This document shows positions 1 to 5,463 of a stretch of 5,463 nt of DNA, piece after piece. The position numbers and the translations under genes are program-made. Positions within the stretch are counted from its first letter, which is position 1. The number at the start of each line of letters is the position of its first letter. Under the pieces are notes generated by a model, which saw nothing but the letters and a program-made list of their open reading frames with translations, made no database searches and was not told where the DNA came from. The DNA comes from Bacteroidota bacterium (GTDB lineage Bacteria; Bacteroidota; Bacteroidia; Chitinophagales; Chitinophagaceae): contig JAEYVW010000014.1 of assembly GCA_023429365.1 (NCBI GenBank), positions 1 to 5,463 of the forward strand. The letters run 5' to 3'.

Positions 1-38
1 TCTTTATGGGCTTTGGTCTCGACACCGACAATCTTCAT
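1..38 (-). CDS. Possible 5' end of an unidentified minus-strand gene (partial)
   Basis: Read on the minus strand, an ATG at 38-36 opens a frame that stays open to the window edge and encodes MKIVGVETKAHK. The codons are ordinary coding codons (GTC, GGT, GAG, ACC, GCC). The region upstream on that strand, about 39-160, is AT-rich and gene-free, as expected of a promoter region. Twelve residues are too few to assign a family, and I do not recognise the product. If real, it is divergent from the S4-protein gene at 203. It could also be a chance open frame. Confidence 0.4.
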   Translation of the reverse strand, partial: MKIVGVETKAHK

Positions 39-162
39 AGCCCTAACGAAAAATATAATATCGATAACTATTATAAGGGTATAGAAACAATCCCCTATTT
101 CCATAAATTTTTTGCGAACGCGTAAACATTCAAATAGGAAATCATTACCAACCGTTTTAATT

Positions 163-190
163 AACCTCGCCTGTTCGGGCGGGGTTTTTT
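163..190 (+). terminator. Intrinsic terminator-like hairpin just upstream of the S4-protein gene
   Basis: AACCTCGCC (163-171) pairs with GGCGGGGTT (178-186) as a 9-bp GC-rich stem with one G-U pair and a 6-nt loop (172-177). A run of six T (185-190) follows, so it works in the plus direction; the minus strand has no comparable T-run after the stem. It ends 12 nt before the ATG at 203. No plus-strand gene is visible upstream, so it may act as a leader attenuator, end a small upstream transcript, or end a gene lying outside the window. Confidence 0.75.
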
Positions 191-202
191 AATTTTGCAA
201 GG

Positions 203-589
203 ATGAGTGAGAAAGAAAAATTGAGACTCGACAAATACCTTTGGTCCATACGCCTTTTCAAGACCAGGACCCTGGCCGCTGCAGCCTGCGATACGGGAAA
301 GGTAAAATACAACGGCCTGCAGGCAAAAGCTTCCAAAAACGTGCAGGTGGGTGACGAGTATGAAATAAAAACGGAGGCTAAACGCTGGCGTATCAAAGTA
401 ATGGGTTTACTGGAAAAAAGAGTGGCTTACACTGAAGCAATTAAATACTATGTAGACATTACGCCGGCAGAAGAAATAGAACGACTGCAATACCAGGCCG
501 CGAGTTTTCATACCGGTAAAAGGCCAAGCAAGATCGGACGGCCTACCAAAAAAGAAAGAAGAGACCTGGATGAATTTTTTGGAAAATAA
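203..589 (+). CDS. hslR: S4-domain RNA-binding protein, Hsp15 (HslR) family
   Basis: This 128-residue protein is probably an Hsp15 homologue. In E. coli, Hsp15 binds free 50S subunits that still carry peptidyl-tRNA and helps rescue them after heat shock. The S4 RNA-binding domain covers about residues 8-55: RLDKYLW (8-14), FKTR (19-22) and KVKYNG followed by KASKNV (33-47). The C-terminal tail has the family's basic motif RPTKKERRDL (113-122), nearly identical to the E. coli tail. The length is close to the E. coli protein (about 133 residues). The ATG at 203 puts the S4 domain at the usual distance from the N-terminus. AAGG directly abuts this ATG, too close to be a normal ribosome binding site. 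A terminator-like hairpin lies 12 nt upstream, and the lipoprotein gene follows after 29 bp. The family call is firm, while the exact cellular role in this phylum is inferred. Confidence 0.93.
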   Translation: MSEKEKLRLDKYLWSIRLFKTRTLAAAACDTGKVKYNGLQAKASKNVQVGDEYEIKTEAKRWRIKVMGLLEKRVAYTEAIKYYVDITPAEEIERLQYQAASFHTGKRPSKIGRPTKKERRDLDEFFGK

Positions 590-618
590 GTTTTCTAACC
601 AACAAGCCATTACCTTTC

Positions 619-1005
619 ATGCGTCTTTGCCGATTTATAACCCTGATTATCCTTTTATCCCTATTCTCGCTGTCCTGCGCAAAAAGCAATAAGGAAAGAG
701 ACCGCGAAGCACCAGTTGTGACCATAGAGGAACCTGTACACAATGCCATTGTTACCGGAGGACAGGTTTTAAATATTCGTGGCACTGTTGCCGACAACGA
801 ATACATCCATGAGATACATATCGAGATCAGCAATCTTCAGACCGGGGAAGAATACCTTCACGTCCATATACACCCGACATCCGGTACACATTCTTACAGT
901 CAAGCTTTCAAACCAGTCAGCGGCATTAGCTACCTCGTCAGGGTTATCGCCGAAGATCCATCGAATAATGTTTCGTCAAAAAAAGTGGAGTTCAGCGCCA
1001 ACTGA
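619..1005 (+). CDS. Small probable lipoprotein with an Ig-like beta domain (DUF4625-like)
   Basis: The 128-residue product starts with a basic MRLCR and a hydrophobic stretch at residues 6-19, ending in SLSC with Cys20 as the likely lipidated residue. The lipobox is imperfect (Ser at -3, Leu at -2), but Bacteroidota tolerate looser lipoboxes. After a charged linker (22-30), residues 31-126 read as alternating beta strands of an Ig-like sandwich, opening with APVVTIEEP and closing with YLVRVIAEDPSNNVSSKKVEF. This resembles the DUF4625 type of short Bacteroidota lipoproteins; that assignment is from memory. Residues 81-85 form HVHIH, and His64, His67 and His91 are also present, so metal binding is possible but unproven. 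The gene lies 29 bp after the S4-protein gene with no terminator between, so co-transcription is likely. The function is unknown; an envelope location is inferred from the signal peptide. Confidence 0.8.
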   Translation: MRLCRFITLIILLSLFSLSCAKSNKERDREAPVVTIEEPVHNAIVTGGQVLNIRGTVADNEYIHEIHIEISNLQTGEEYLHVHIHPTSGTHSYSQAFKPVSGISYLVRVIAEDPSNNVSSKKVEFSAN

Positions 1006-1019
1006 AATGTCGGTTGATC

Positions 1020-1044
1020 TGTCAAACTATGTCAGGGCATGACA
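1020..1044. repeat. Helically phased TGTCA/TGACA repeats upstream of trmD
   Basis: TGTCA occurs at 1020-1024 and 1030-1034, and its inverse TGACA at 1040-1044, each exactly 10 bp apart. The last two can pair as a 5-bp stem with a 5-nt loop. The block lies between the lipoprotein stop and the trmD promoter. It could be an operator, a weak hairpin or chance. Confidence 0.35.
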
Positions 1045-1052
1045 ACGCCTGT

Positions 1053-1085
1053 TAACCCTTAACTTCTAACTCTAACTTATCTTTG
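1053..1085 (+). promoter_or_regulatory. Bacteroidota-type promoter of trmD
   Basis: TATCTTTG at 1078-1085 is a perfect match to the Bacteroidota -7 element TAnnTTTG. The -33 element (consensus TTG) is poorly defined: the region instead has four TAAC units starting at 1053, 1060, 1067 and 1073, and TTAAC at 1059-1063 is the nearest candidate. Transcription would start near 1090, giving a leader of about 25-30 nt. The position fits independent transcription of trmD. Confidence 0.6.
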
Positions 1086-1091
1086 ACCGCA

Positions 1092-1109
1092 AGCATCCCA
1101 ATAGATGCT
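1092..1109 (+). promoter_or_regulatory. Small hairpin in the trmD leader
   Basis: AGCATC (1092-1097) and GATGCT (1104-1109) form a perfect 6-bp stem with a 6-nt loop, ending 8 nt before the trmD start codon. It occupies the space where a ribosome binding site would be and follows the predicted transcription start. It could influence translation initiation, but a stem this short can arise by chance. Confidence 0.35.
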
Positions 1110-1117
1110 GCCCGAAT

Positions 1118-1795
1118 ATGCGAATCGATATCATCACCGTTGTACCAGACCTTCTAAAGAGCCCGTTCGAGCATAGTATCATGAAACGTGCACAGGCGAA
1201 AGGCCTTCTCGAAGTGTATACCCATAATTTGCGGAAATGGGCGATCAATAACCAGGGGCAGGTGGACGACTACCAGTATGGCGGTGGCGCTGGCATGGTG
1301 ATGATGTGTGAACCGCTGGCCAACGCAATTGAAGAATTATCCGCCGAAAGAAAATACGACGAGATCATATACCTCACACCGGACGGCCAGACTTTTGATC
1401 AAAAAATGGCCAATACGCTTTCATTAAAAGAAAACCTGTTGATGATATGCGGTCATTACAAAGGGATCGACGAAAGGATACGCCAGCATTTTGTCACTAA
1501 AGAGATCTCTATAGGCGATTATGTATTGAGTGGCGGCGAACTGGCCGCTGCAGTGCTGGTAGATGCCATCGGGCGCCTGTTGCCAGGTGTGTTGAATGAT
1601 GAAACCTCCGCGCTTTTTGATTCTTACCAGGACAACCTGCTCGCCCCTCCCGTGTATACACGCCCTGCTGAATTCAGGGGATGGAAAGTTCCCGACATCT
1701 TATTAAGTGGTGATCCTCATAAAGTAGATGAATGGCGAAATGAACAGGCGCTTCAAAGGACGAGGGAAAGAAGACCCGGTATGAATGAAGAATAA
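1118..1795 (+). CDS. trmD: tRNA (guanine-37-N1)-methyltransferase TrmD
   Basis: TrmD transfers a methyl group from S-adenosylmethionine to N1 of G37, next to the anticodon of tRNAs reading CUN, CCN and CGG codons, which prevents +1 frameshifting. It is a dimeric cytosolic SPOUT enzyme with a trefoil-knot cofactor site. The 225 residues show the family signatures: [12 protein letters not shown] (49-60), [10 protein letters not shown] (86-95), [10 protein letters not shown] (111-120), [14 protein letters not shown] (129-142) and [19 protein letters not shown] (180-198). Arg153 and Asp168 align with E. coli Arg154 and the proposed catalytic base Asp169. The protein is complete, and slightly shorter than the E. 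coli enzyme (about 255) because the C-terminal helix region is shorter. The ATG at 1118 gives the canonical [10 protein letters not shown] start. Unlike the rpsP-rimM-trmD-rplS operon of proteobacteria, no ribosomal gene is adjacent, and a promoter lies directly upstream. Confidence 0.98.
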   Translation: MRIDIITVVPDLLKSPFEHSIMKRAQAKGLLEVYTHNLRKWAINNQGQVDDYQYGGGAGMVMMCEPLANAIEELSAERKYDEIIYLTPDGQTFDQKMANTLSLKENLLMICGHYKGIDERIRQHFVTKEISIGDYVLSGGELAAAVLVDAIGRLLPGVLNDETSALFDSYQDNLLAPPVYTRPAEFRGWKVPDILLSGDPHKVDEWRNEQALQRTRERRPGMNEE

Positions 1796-1927
1796 GTAGA
1801 AGGAAGACAAATATTCTGCGCAATTGAATTAAAATAACCCTGCTCAACCGTTTGCACCAATTTCATTCTCACTGCTTTGCTATTGATTATTTCGTGAACT
1901 TGCAGCAACATAAAAAATCAGCAAACT

Positions 1928-3361
1928 ATGGGTACGAACCGCAGGAAATTTTTACAGCGTTTAACCATTGGCGGAGGCATCCTGGCCACCGGGCTTCCAG
2001 CAATTGCGGGAGATCTGGCTACCAGTGATGAAGAGATTGAAAGATCCAGCCAATGGGAAAAGAGCCGTCAACGTTTTAATATGTGTGGTTATGCCGCGCC
2101 AAAGATCCCGACCGTAAAAGTGGCCATCATTGGTCTTGGCATGCGCGGATCCGACGCCGTGGGACGCCTCGGTTATATTGACGGGCTTGAAATAGTAGCG
2201 CTTTGTGATAAATATCCTGACCGGGTAGAAAAAGCACAGCTCACACTTGAAAAAAGAGGCCGCCCCAAAGCAAGAGCCTATAGCGGTGAAGATGGCTGGA
2301 AAGCCTTGTGTGAAAACAGTGATGCAGACCTTGTTTACAATGTTACACCCTGGCATCTGCACGCCCCTATTTGTTTGTATGCCATGAAAAATGGGAAACA
2401 TGTAGCCACAGAAGTGAATGCAGGTTTGTCGATCGACCAGTGCTGGGAACTGGTTGAGACTTCGGAAAAAACCAAAAAGCATTGCATGATGCTTGAAAAC
2501 TGCTGCTATGATTTCTTTGAGCTGCTTACCCTGAACATGGCCCGCAATGGTTTGTTTGGTGAACTGGTTCATGGCGAGGGCGCCTATATTCATGACCTGA
2601 GTAAGGACTGGCTGTTTAACAAGAAGGCCTATGCCGACATGTGGCGCCTAAAAGAAAACTACCAGCGAAACGGTAATCTCTATCCCACACACGGCCTGGG
2701 ACCCATTGCGCAATGCCTTGATATCAATCGTGGCGATAAGATGGATCACCTGGTAAGCATGAGCACCAACGATTTTACATTGGGGAATATGGCTAACGAG
2801 ATGGCTGCGAAAGATCCTTTCTTCAATGAATTTACCGGTAAGCCTTACCGGGGCAACATGAATACCAGCATCATCCGCACCAGCAAGGGGAAAACTATCA
2901 TGCTGCAGCACGATGTGTCGACGCTCCGGCCTTATTCACGCCTGCATACATTAAGCGGAACAAAAGGTATAGCCCAGAAATATCCCGGCCCGGAAAAGAT
3001 CGCGTTTGGACATAGCTGGATAAAAAAAGAAGAACTTGATGAATTGTACAAAAAATATACACCCCCAATCGTAAAACATATCGGCGAGATCGCGAAAGAA
3101 GTGGGCGGTCACGGGGGCATGGACTTTATCATGGACTGGCGCCTGATCGATTGCCTGCGAAATGGCCTGCCGCTCGACCAGGACGTGTATGATGCGGCAG
3201 CCTGGAGTTCGATCATTCCCCTGAGCGAAAGATCCGTTGCGAAAAAATCCAGAACCGTGGATATACCTGATTTTACAAGAGGCGCCTGGAAAACCAACAA
3301 GCCAGTAGACCTTACCCTCAACGGGGGTGCTACAACAAATGTCCGCAAAGTTCAGAAATAG
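1928..3361 (+). CDS. Tat-exported Gfo/Idh/MocA-family protein, glycoside hydrolase family 109
   Basis: This 477-residue protein belongs to GH109, whose characterised members are alpha-N-acetylgalactosaminidases that keep NAD tightly bound and work through transient oxidation of the sugar at C3. The N-terminus is a twin-arginine signal: NRRKFL (4-9), a hydrophobic segment (12-23) and a likely cleavage site after AIA (25-27), so export of the folded, NAD-loaded protein is inferred. The Rossmann part starts at VKVAIIGLGMRG (63-74), with Asp94 near the ribose site. Family residues are present: Glu162, Tyr194 (ENCCY), Arg240, YPTHG (252-256, Tyr252 and His255), Tyr336 (RPY) and the GGHGG loop (393-397) with His395, reported as the catalytic acid/base in GH109. 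IPDFTRGAW (446-454) is the usual C-terminal signature. Homologues with the same ENCCYDFFEL stretch occur across Bacteroidota (from memory). The natural substrate is not shown by sequence. It stands alone and is followed by a terminator at 3408. Confidence 0.93.
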   Translation: MGTNRRKFLQRLTIGGGILATGLPAIAGDLATSDEEIERSSQWEKSRQRFNMCGYAAPKIPTVKVAIIGLGMRGSDAVGRLGYIDGLEIVALCDKYPDRVEKAQLTLEKRGRPKARAYSGEDGWKALCENSDADLVYNVTPWHLHAPICLYAMKNGKHVATEVNAGLSIDQCWELVETSEKTKKHCMMLENCCYDFFELLTLNMARNGLFGELVHGEGAYIHDLSKDWLFNKKAYADMWRLKENYQRNGNLYPTHGLGPIAQCLDINRGDKMDHLVSMSTNDFTLGNMANEMAAKDPFFNEFTGKPYRGNMNTSIIRTSKGKTIMLQHDVSTLRPYSRLHTLSGTKGIAQKYPGPEKIAFGHSWIKKEELDELYKKYTPPIVKHIGEIAKEVGGHGGMDFIMDWRLIDCLRNGLPLDQDVYDAAAWSSIIPLSERSVAKKSRTVDIPDFTRGAWKTNKPVDLTLNGGATTNVRKVQK

Positions 3362-3372
3362 CGATTATTAGC

Positions 3373-3405
3373 CCTGACAGTCAGGACATAGGATCATGGG
3401 GATCC
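3373..3405. repeat. Two short inverted repeats ahead of the terminator
   Basis: CCTGAC-A-GTCAGG (3373-3385) is a perfect 6-bp inverted repeat around a single base. GGATC (3391-3395) and GATCC (3401-3405) flank a 5-nt spacer. They sit between the GH109 stop codon and the terminator stem. The first has too short a spacer to form a hairpin without opening pairs, so it may be a protein-binding palindrome rather than an RNA structure. Their role is unknown. Confidence 0.4.
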
Positions 3406-3407
3406 GT

Positions 3408-3446
3408 AAAGCTGAAGTTCATTTGAGCTTCAGCTTTTGTTTGTTT
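3408..3446 (+). terminator. Intrinsic terminator after the GH109 gene
   Basis: AAAGCTGAAG (3408-3417) pairs perfectly with CTTCAGCTTT (3428-3437), and the stem can extend inward by about three pairs (one G-U) to a 4-nt loop. A T-rich tract follows (3435-3446, interrupted by two G). It lies 47 bp past the GH109 stop and separates that gene from the desaturase. The A-run on the other side makes weak bidirectional function possible, but no convergent gene is present. Confidence 0.85.
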
Positions 3447-3647
3447 TCCTGTTTGGTCGAAAAGTTAAATATAAAAGCCCGGGTAACATTTAGCGCAACT
3501 CATCGTTTTACAGCGGGGTATGTTAAATAAACCGCAGTAAATGACTGAAATAGTTTAGTTTTACGGTCATCTTTACCACCAATTTCAATTTATAAATCTG
3601 GCCGGGAAAAAAGCAAAAGCCTGATCGTTTAAAATCACCACAGTTCC

Positions 3648-4691
3648 ATGAAGACCCTCAGCGCCATTACTGATCCCGTATACGTTCCAAAAGAAAAGTA
3701 CAGCTGGTACGATAAATTCTGGCTTCGTTATATCAACGACCCTCGTGATCTTCCATTTATTTACCTGCTCACGGCGATTCATATGCTGGTTTTGCCTGCT
3801 GCCATTATTCTTTATACACCGCTGCTCCAGGGCTGGTACTGGTGGCTTTTGTATGTGCCTTATTTCTATGTTTCACAAATGTATTTTAAAGGCCGGTTTG
3901 GGCTAATGCTACACTGTATCAGCCATCGCAAGCTTTTTAAAAAAGGCTACACCTGGATTTATAACTGGATCATCTGGGGTGTTTGCCCTTTCTTTGGTCA
4001 TACTCCCGAAACCTATTTTGTTCATCATATGGCCATGCACCATGTGGAGAATAATATGGAAGATGATGCCAGCAGTACACTGCCATACAACCGCGATAGT
4101 ATCTGGGGTTTTACCCGCTACGTGCTCCGGTTCCTTTTCTTAGGATTCCGGGATACTTTTATGTACCTGTTTTCAAGAAAGAGAAAGAAGTTTTATCTCC
4201 GTCTCACATTTGGTGAAATGTCATTTTTTGCTTTCTGCATTATCATGTGCTTCGTGAACCTGCAGGCAACGCTTTGGATTTTCATCATTCCATTTGTTTT
4301 CGCACGCATCGTGATGATGCTGGGCAACTGGGCACAGCACGCTTTTGTTGATCTCAACAACCCCGAAGAAAATACCATCAATTGTATCAATACCAAATAC
4401 AATAAGATCTGCTGGAACGATGGATACCACGCCGTACATCACCTTCGCCCGGCGCTACATTATACCGACATACCAAATGAATTCCTGAAAAATAAAGACA
4501 AGTTCGCCGAGCAAAAGACTTTTGTATTCGACGGGATCCATTACCTCCACATCTTTTTGTGGCTGATGACCAAGCGTTATGATAAATTGGCGGATAATAT
4601 CGTCAATATCAACAACACATTTAGCAGCCGCGAGGAAGTGATCCGCCTGATGAAGGAGCGCACTAGGAAATATGATCTTCCCGTTTCCTGA
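3648..4691 (+). CDS. Membrane fatty acid desaturase family protein
   Basis: This is a 347-residue integral membrane protein of the diiron fatty acid desaturase/hydroxylase superfamily, which uses O2 and an electron donor to introduce a double bond (or hydroxyl group) into lipid acyl chains. The three histidine clusters that bind the two irons are visible: HCISH (89-93), HHMAMHH (126-132) and HAVHH (261-265). An extra conserved-looking His231 lies in NWAQH. Hydrophobic segments lie at about 36-57, 62-78, 102-118, 187-204 and 207-226, so the His boxes fall on the cytoplasmic side in the usual desaturase arrangement. The length is normal and no box is broken. The ATG at 3648 is the first start in the frame ahead of the conserved region, with no clear Shine-Dalgarno sequence. 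The upstream terminator and 286-bp gap suggest its own transcript. Regioselectivity, electron donor and substrate (phospholipid, CoA ester, sphingolipid or other) cannot be read from the sequence. Confidence 0.88.
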   Translation: MKTLSAITDPVYVPKEKYSWYDKFWLRYINDPRDLPFIYLLTAIHMLVLPAAIILYTPLLQGWYWWLLYVPYFYVSQMYFKGRFGLMLHCISHRKLFKKGYTWIYNWIIWGVCPFFGHTPETYFVHHMAMHHVENNMEDDASSTLPYNRDSIWGFTRYVLRFLFLGFRDTFMYLFSRKRKKFYLRLTFGEMSFFAFCIIMCFVNLQATLWIFIIPFVFARIVMMLGNWAQHAFVDLNNPEENTINCINTKYNKICWNDGYHAVHHLRPALHYTDIPNEFLKNKDKFAEQKTFVFDGIHYLHIFLWLMTKRYDKLADNIVNINNTFSSREEVIRLMKERTRKYDLPVS

Positions 4692-4727
4692 GCATAACAA
4701 ATTCCCAACTTCCTGGTCATCCCTTAA

Positions 4728-4735
4728 TATCTTAG
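4728..4735 (+). promoter_or_regulatory. Candidate -7 box of the adenine deaminase gene
   Basis: TATCTTAG matches the Bacteroidota -7 element TAnnTTTG at all but one defined position and resembles the TATCTTTG box of trmD. It lies 19 bp before the start codon, so the leader would be very short. No clear TTG is found at the -33 position. The call rests on the short match and on the 63-bp gap. Confidence 0.3.
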
Positions 4736-4754
4736 CTATCTAAATTTTATAGCT

Positions 4755-5463
4755 ATGTCTAAGTTTTCTGTCTGGGGCAACCTGGTTGATCTTCACCAGC
4801 AAAAAATTTATACGGCAGAAATCACCATTGATAAAGGTAAGATCGTCGCGATCACACCGGATGAAAGTCGCCACGAAACAAACTATATCCTTCCCGGGTT
4901 TATAGATAGTCATGTCCATATTGAAAGTTCTATGCTGGTGCCTTCCGAGTTTGCGAGGCTTGCGGTTGTGCATGGCACGGTGGCCACGGTGAGTGATCCG
5001 CACGAGATCGCCAATGTGTGCGGCATGGAAGGCGTGGAATATATGATTGAAAATGGCAGGACGGTTCCTTTTAAATTCAATTTTGGTGCACCCAGCTGTG
5101 TACCCGCCACGGTGTTCGAAACCGCAGGTGACCGGCTCGATGCTGACGATGTAAAAAAACTCTTACAACGACCCGACATAAAATACCTGAGTGAAATGAT
5201 GAATTTCCCGGGCGTGCTCAATGAAGACGAAGAAGTGATGCAAAAGATCGCTGCAGCCCACCAGTTACAAAAACCTGTTGACGGGCACGCTCCCGGACTG
5301 ATGGGCGAGCAGGCCCGGCAGTACATTGCTGCGGGTATCACCACCGATCATGAATGTTTCACAAAAGAGGAAGCCCTGGACAAATTGCAAAACGGGATGA
5401 AGATCATCATCCGTGAAGGTAGCGCGGCCAAGAACTTCGATGCATTGATCGAACTGTTGCATG
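4755..5463 (+). CDS. ade: Adenine deaminase, N-terminal part (runs off the window)
   Basis: The reading frame from the ATG at 4755 stays open for 236 codons to the window edge, roughly 40% of the usual 540-600 residue protein. Adenine deaminase is an amidohydrolase-superfamily metalloenzyme that converts adenine to hypoxanthine and ammonia in purine salvage. Visible signatures are [14 protein letters not shown] (47-60) with metal ligands His53 and His55, [17 protein letters not shown] (74-90), Glu147 in LSEMMN, GHAPGL (177-182) with His178, TTDHE (196-200) with His199, and REGSAAKN (220-227). This distinguishes it from dihydroorotase, imidazolonepropionase and adenosine deaminase. The N-terminal strands (residues 5-45) form the start of the small beta domain typical of the superfamily, supporting this start. 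The gene begins 63 bp after the desaturase stop with no obvious terminator between, so readthrough is possible. The remainder, with the C-terminal domain, lies outside the window. Confidence 0.96.
   Translation, partial: MSKFSVWGNLVDLHQQKIYTAEITIDKGKIVAITPDESRHETNYILPGFIDSHVHIESSMLVPSEFARLAVVHGTVATVSDPHEIANVCGMEGVEYMIENGRTVPFKFNFGAPSCVPATVFETAGDRLDADDVKKLLQRPDIKYLSEMMNFPGVLNEDEEVMQKIAAAHQLQKPVDGHAPGLMGEQARQYIAAGITTDHECFTKEEALDKLQNGMKIIIREGSAAKNFDALIELLH

Noticed and set aside
157..833. Several minus-strand open frames opposite the S4-protein and lipoprotein genes
   Set aside because: They run antisense to well-supported genes, cross their boundaries and terminator, and have no family features.
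779..1042. 87-codon plus-strand frame overlapping the lipoprotein gene
   Set aside because: The other frame has a signal peptide and beta-domain pattern; this one has neither and only overlaps it.
1851..1879. Possible promoter for the GH109 gene (TTTG at 1851, CTGCTTTG at 1872-1879)
   Set aside because: The putative -7 box lacks the TA of TAnnTTTG, and an alternative at 1889-1896 is no better; too weak to annotate.
1961..2593. 210-codon open frame on the minus strand inside the GH109 gene
   Set aside because: It lies wholly within a strongly conserved coding sequence, its product shows no recognisable motif, and it has no promoter or spacing of its own; it is a codon-bias shadow.
3541..3570. 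ATGAC (3541-3545) and GTCAT (3566-3570) inverted repeat
   Set aside because: Only five pairs around a 20-bp spacer with no further symmetry; expected by chance.
3551..3600. Possible -7 boxes for the desaturase gene (TAGTTTAG at 3551, TAGTTTTA at 3556, TAAATCTG at 3593)
   Set aside because: Each has one mismatch to TAnnTTTG, none has a clear TTG at -33, and I cannot choose among them.
4910..5344. 144-codon minus-strand open frame within the adenine deaminase gene
   Set aside because: The plus-strand frame carries all adenine deaminase motifs across this span; the opposite frame is rich in Ser, Cys and Pro and resembles no protein family.
1..5463. CRISPR array, tRNA/rRNA genes, insertion sequence ends, phage or toxin-antitoxin genes
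   Set aside because: No regularly spaced long repeats, cloverleaf sequence, transposase motifs or flanking target duplications were seen on reading both strands.
1118..5463. A functional operon joining trmD, GH109, desaturase and adenine deaminase
   Set aside because: A terminator at 3408-3446, gaps of 132 and 286 bp, and unrelated pathways argue for separate transcription units.

Overview
The window looks like an ordinary chromosomal stretch from a member of the Bacteroidota, most likely Chitinophagaceae or a close relative. Three things point there. The GH109-type Gfo/Idh/MocA protein matches, from memory, the form typical of Bacteroides and Chitinophaga. Start codons lack convincing Shine-Dalgarno sequences. 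The best promoter, in front of trmD, carries a perfect Bacteroidota -7 box (TAnnTTTG). No transposase, phage gene, CRISPR array, tRNA or rRNA was seen.

Layout: the first 38 bases may be the start of a gene leaving the window on the minus strand. A divergent AT-rich intergenic region follows and ends in a strong terminator-like hairpin only 12 nt before the next start codon. On the plus strand come an Hsp15-type S4-domain RNA-binding protein (203-589), a small probable lipoprotein with an Ig-like beta fold (619-1005), TrmD, the tRNA m1G37 methyltransferase (1118-1795), a Tat-exported GH109-family NAD-dependent glycosidase (1928-3361), a hairpin cluster with an intrinsic terminator (3373-3446), a membrane fatty acid desaturase (3648-4691), and the first 236 codons of adenine deaminase (4755 to the window end).

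How the genes relate: hsp15 and the lipoprotein gene are 29 bp apart and could share a transcript. The other genes are separated by 63-286 bp, and most look like single transcription units. Hsp15 (stalled 50S recycling) and TrmD (reading-frame maintenance) both serve translation. The glycosidase, desaturase and adenine deaminase serve glycan breakdown, membrane lipid modification and purine salvage, with no evident common pathway.

I found no convincing undescribed multi-gene system. The most interesting signals are regulatory: the terminator-like hairpin in the leader of the S4-protein gene, and phased short repeats followed by a small hairpin upstream of trmD.
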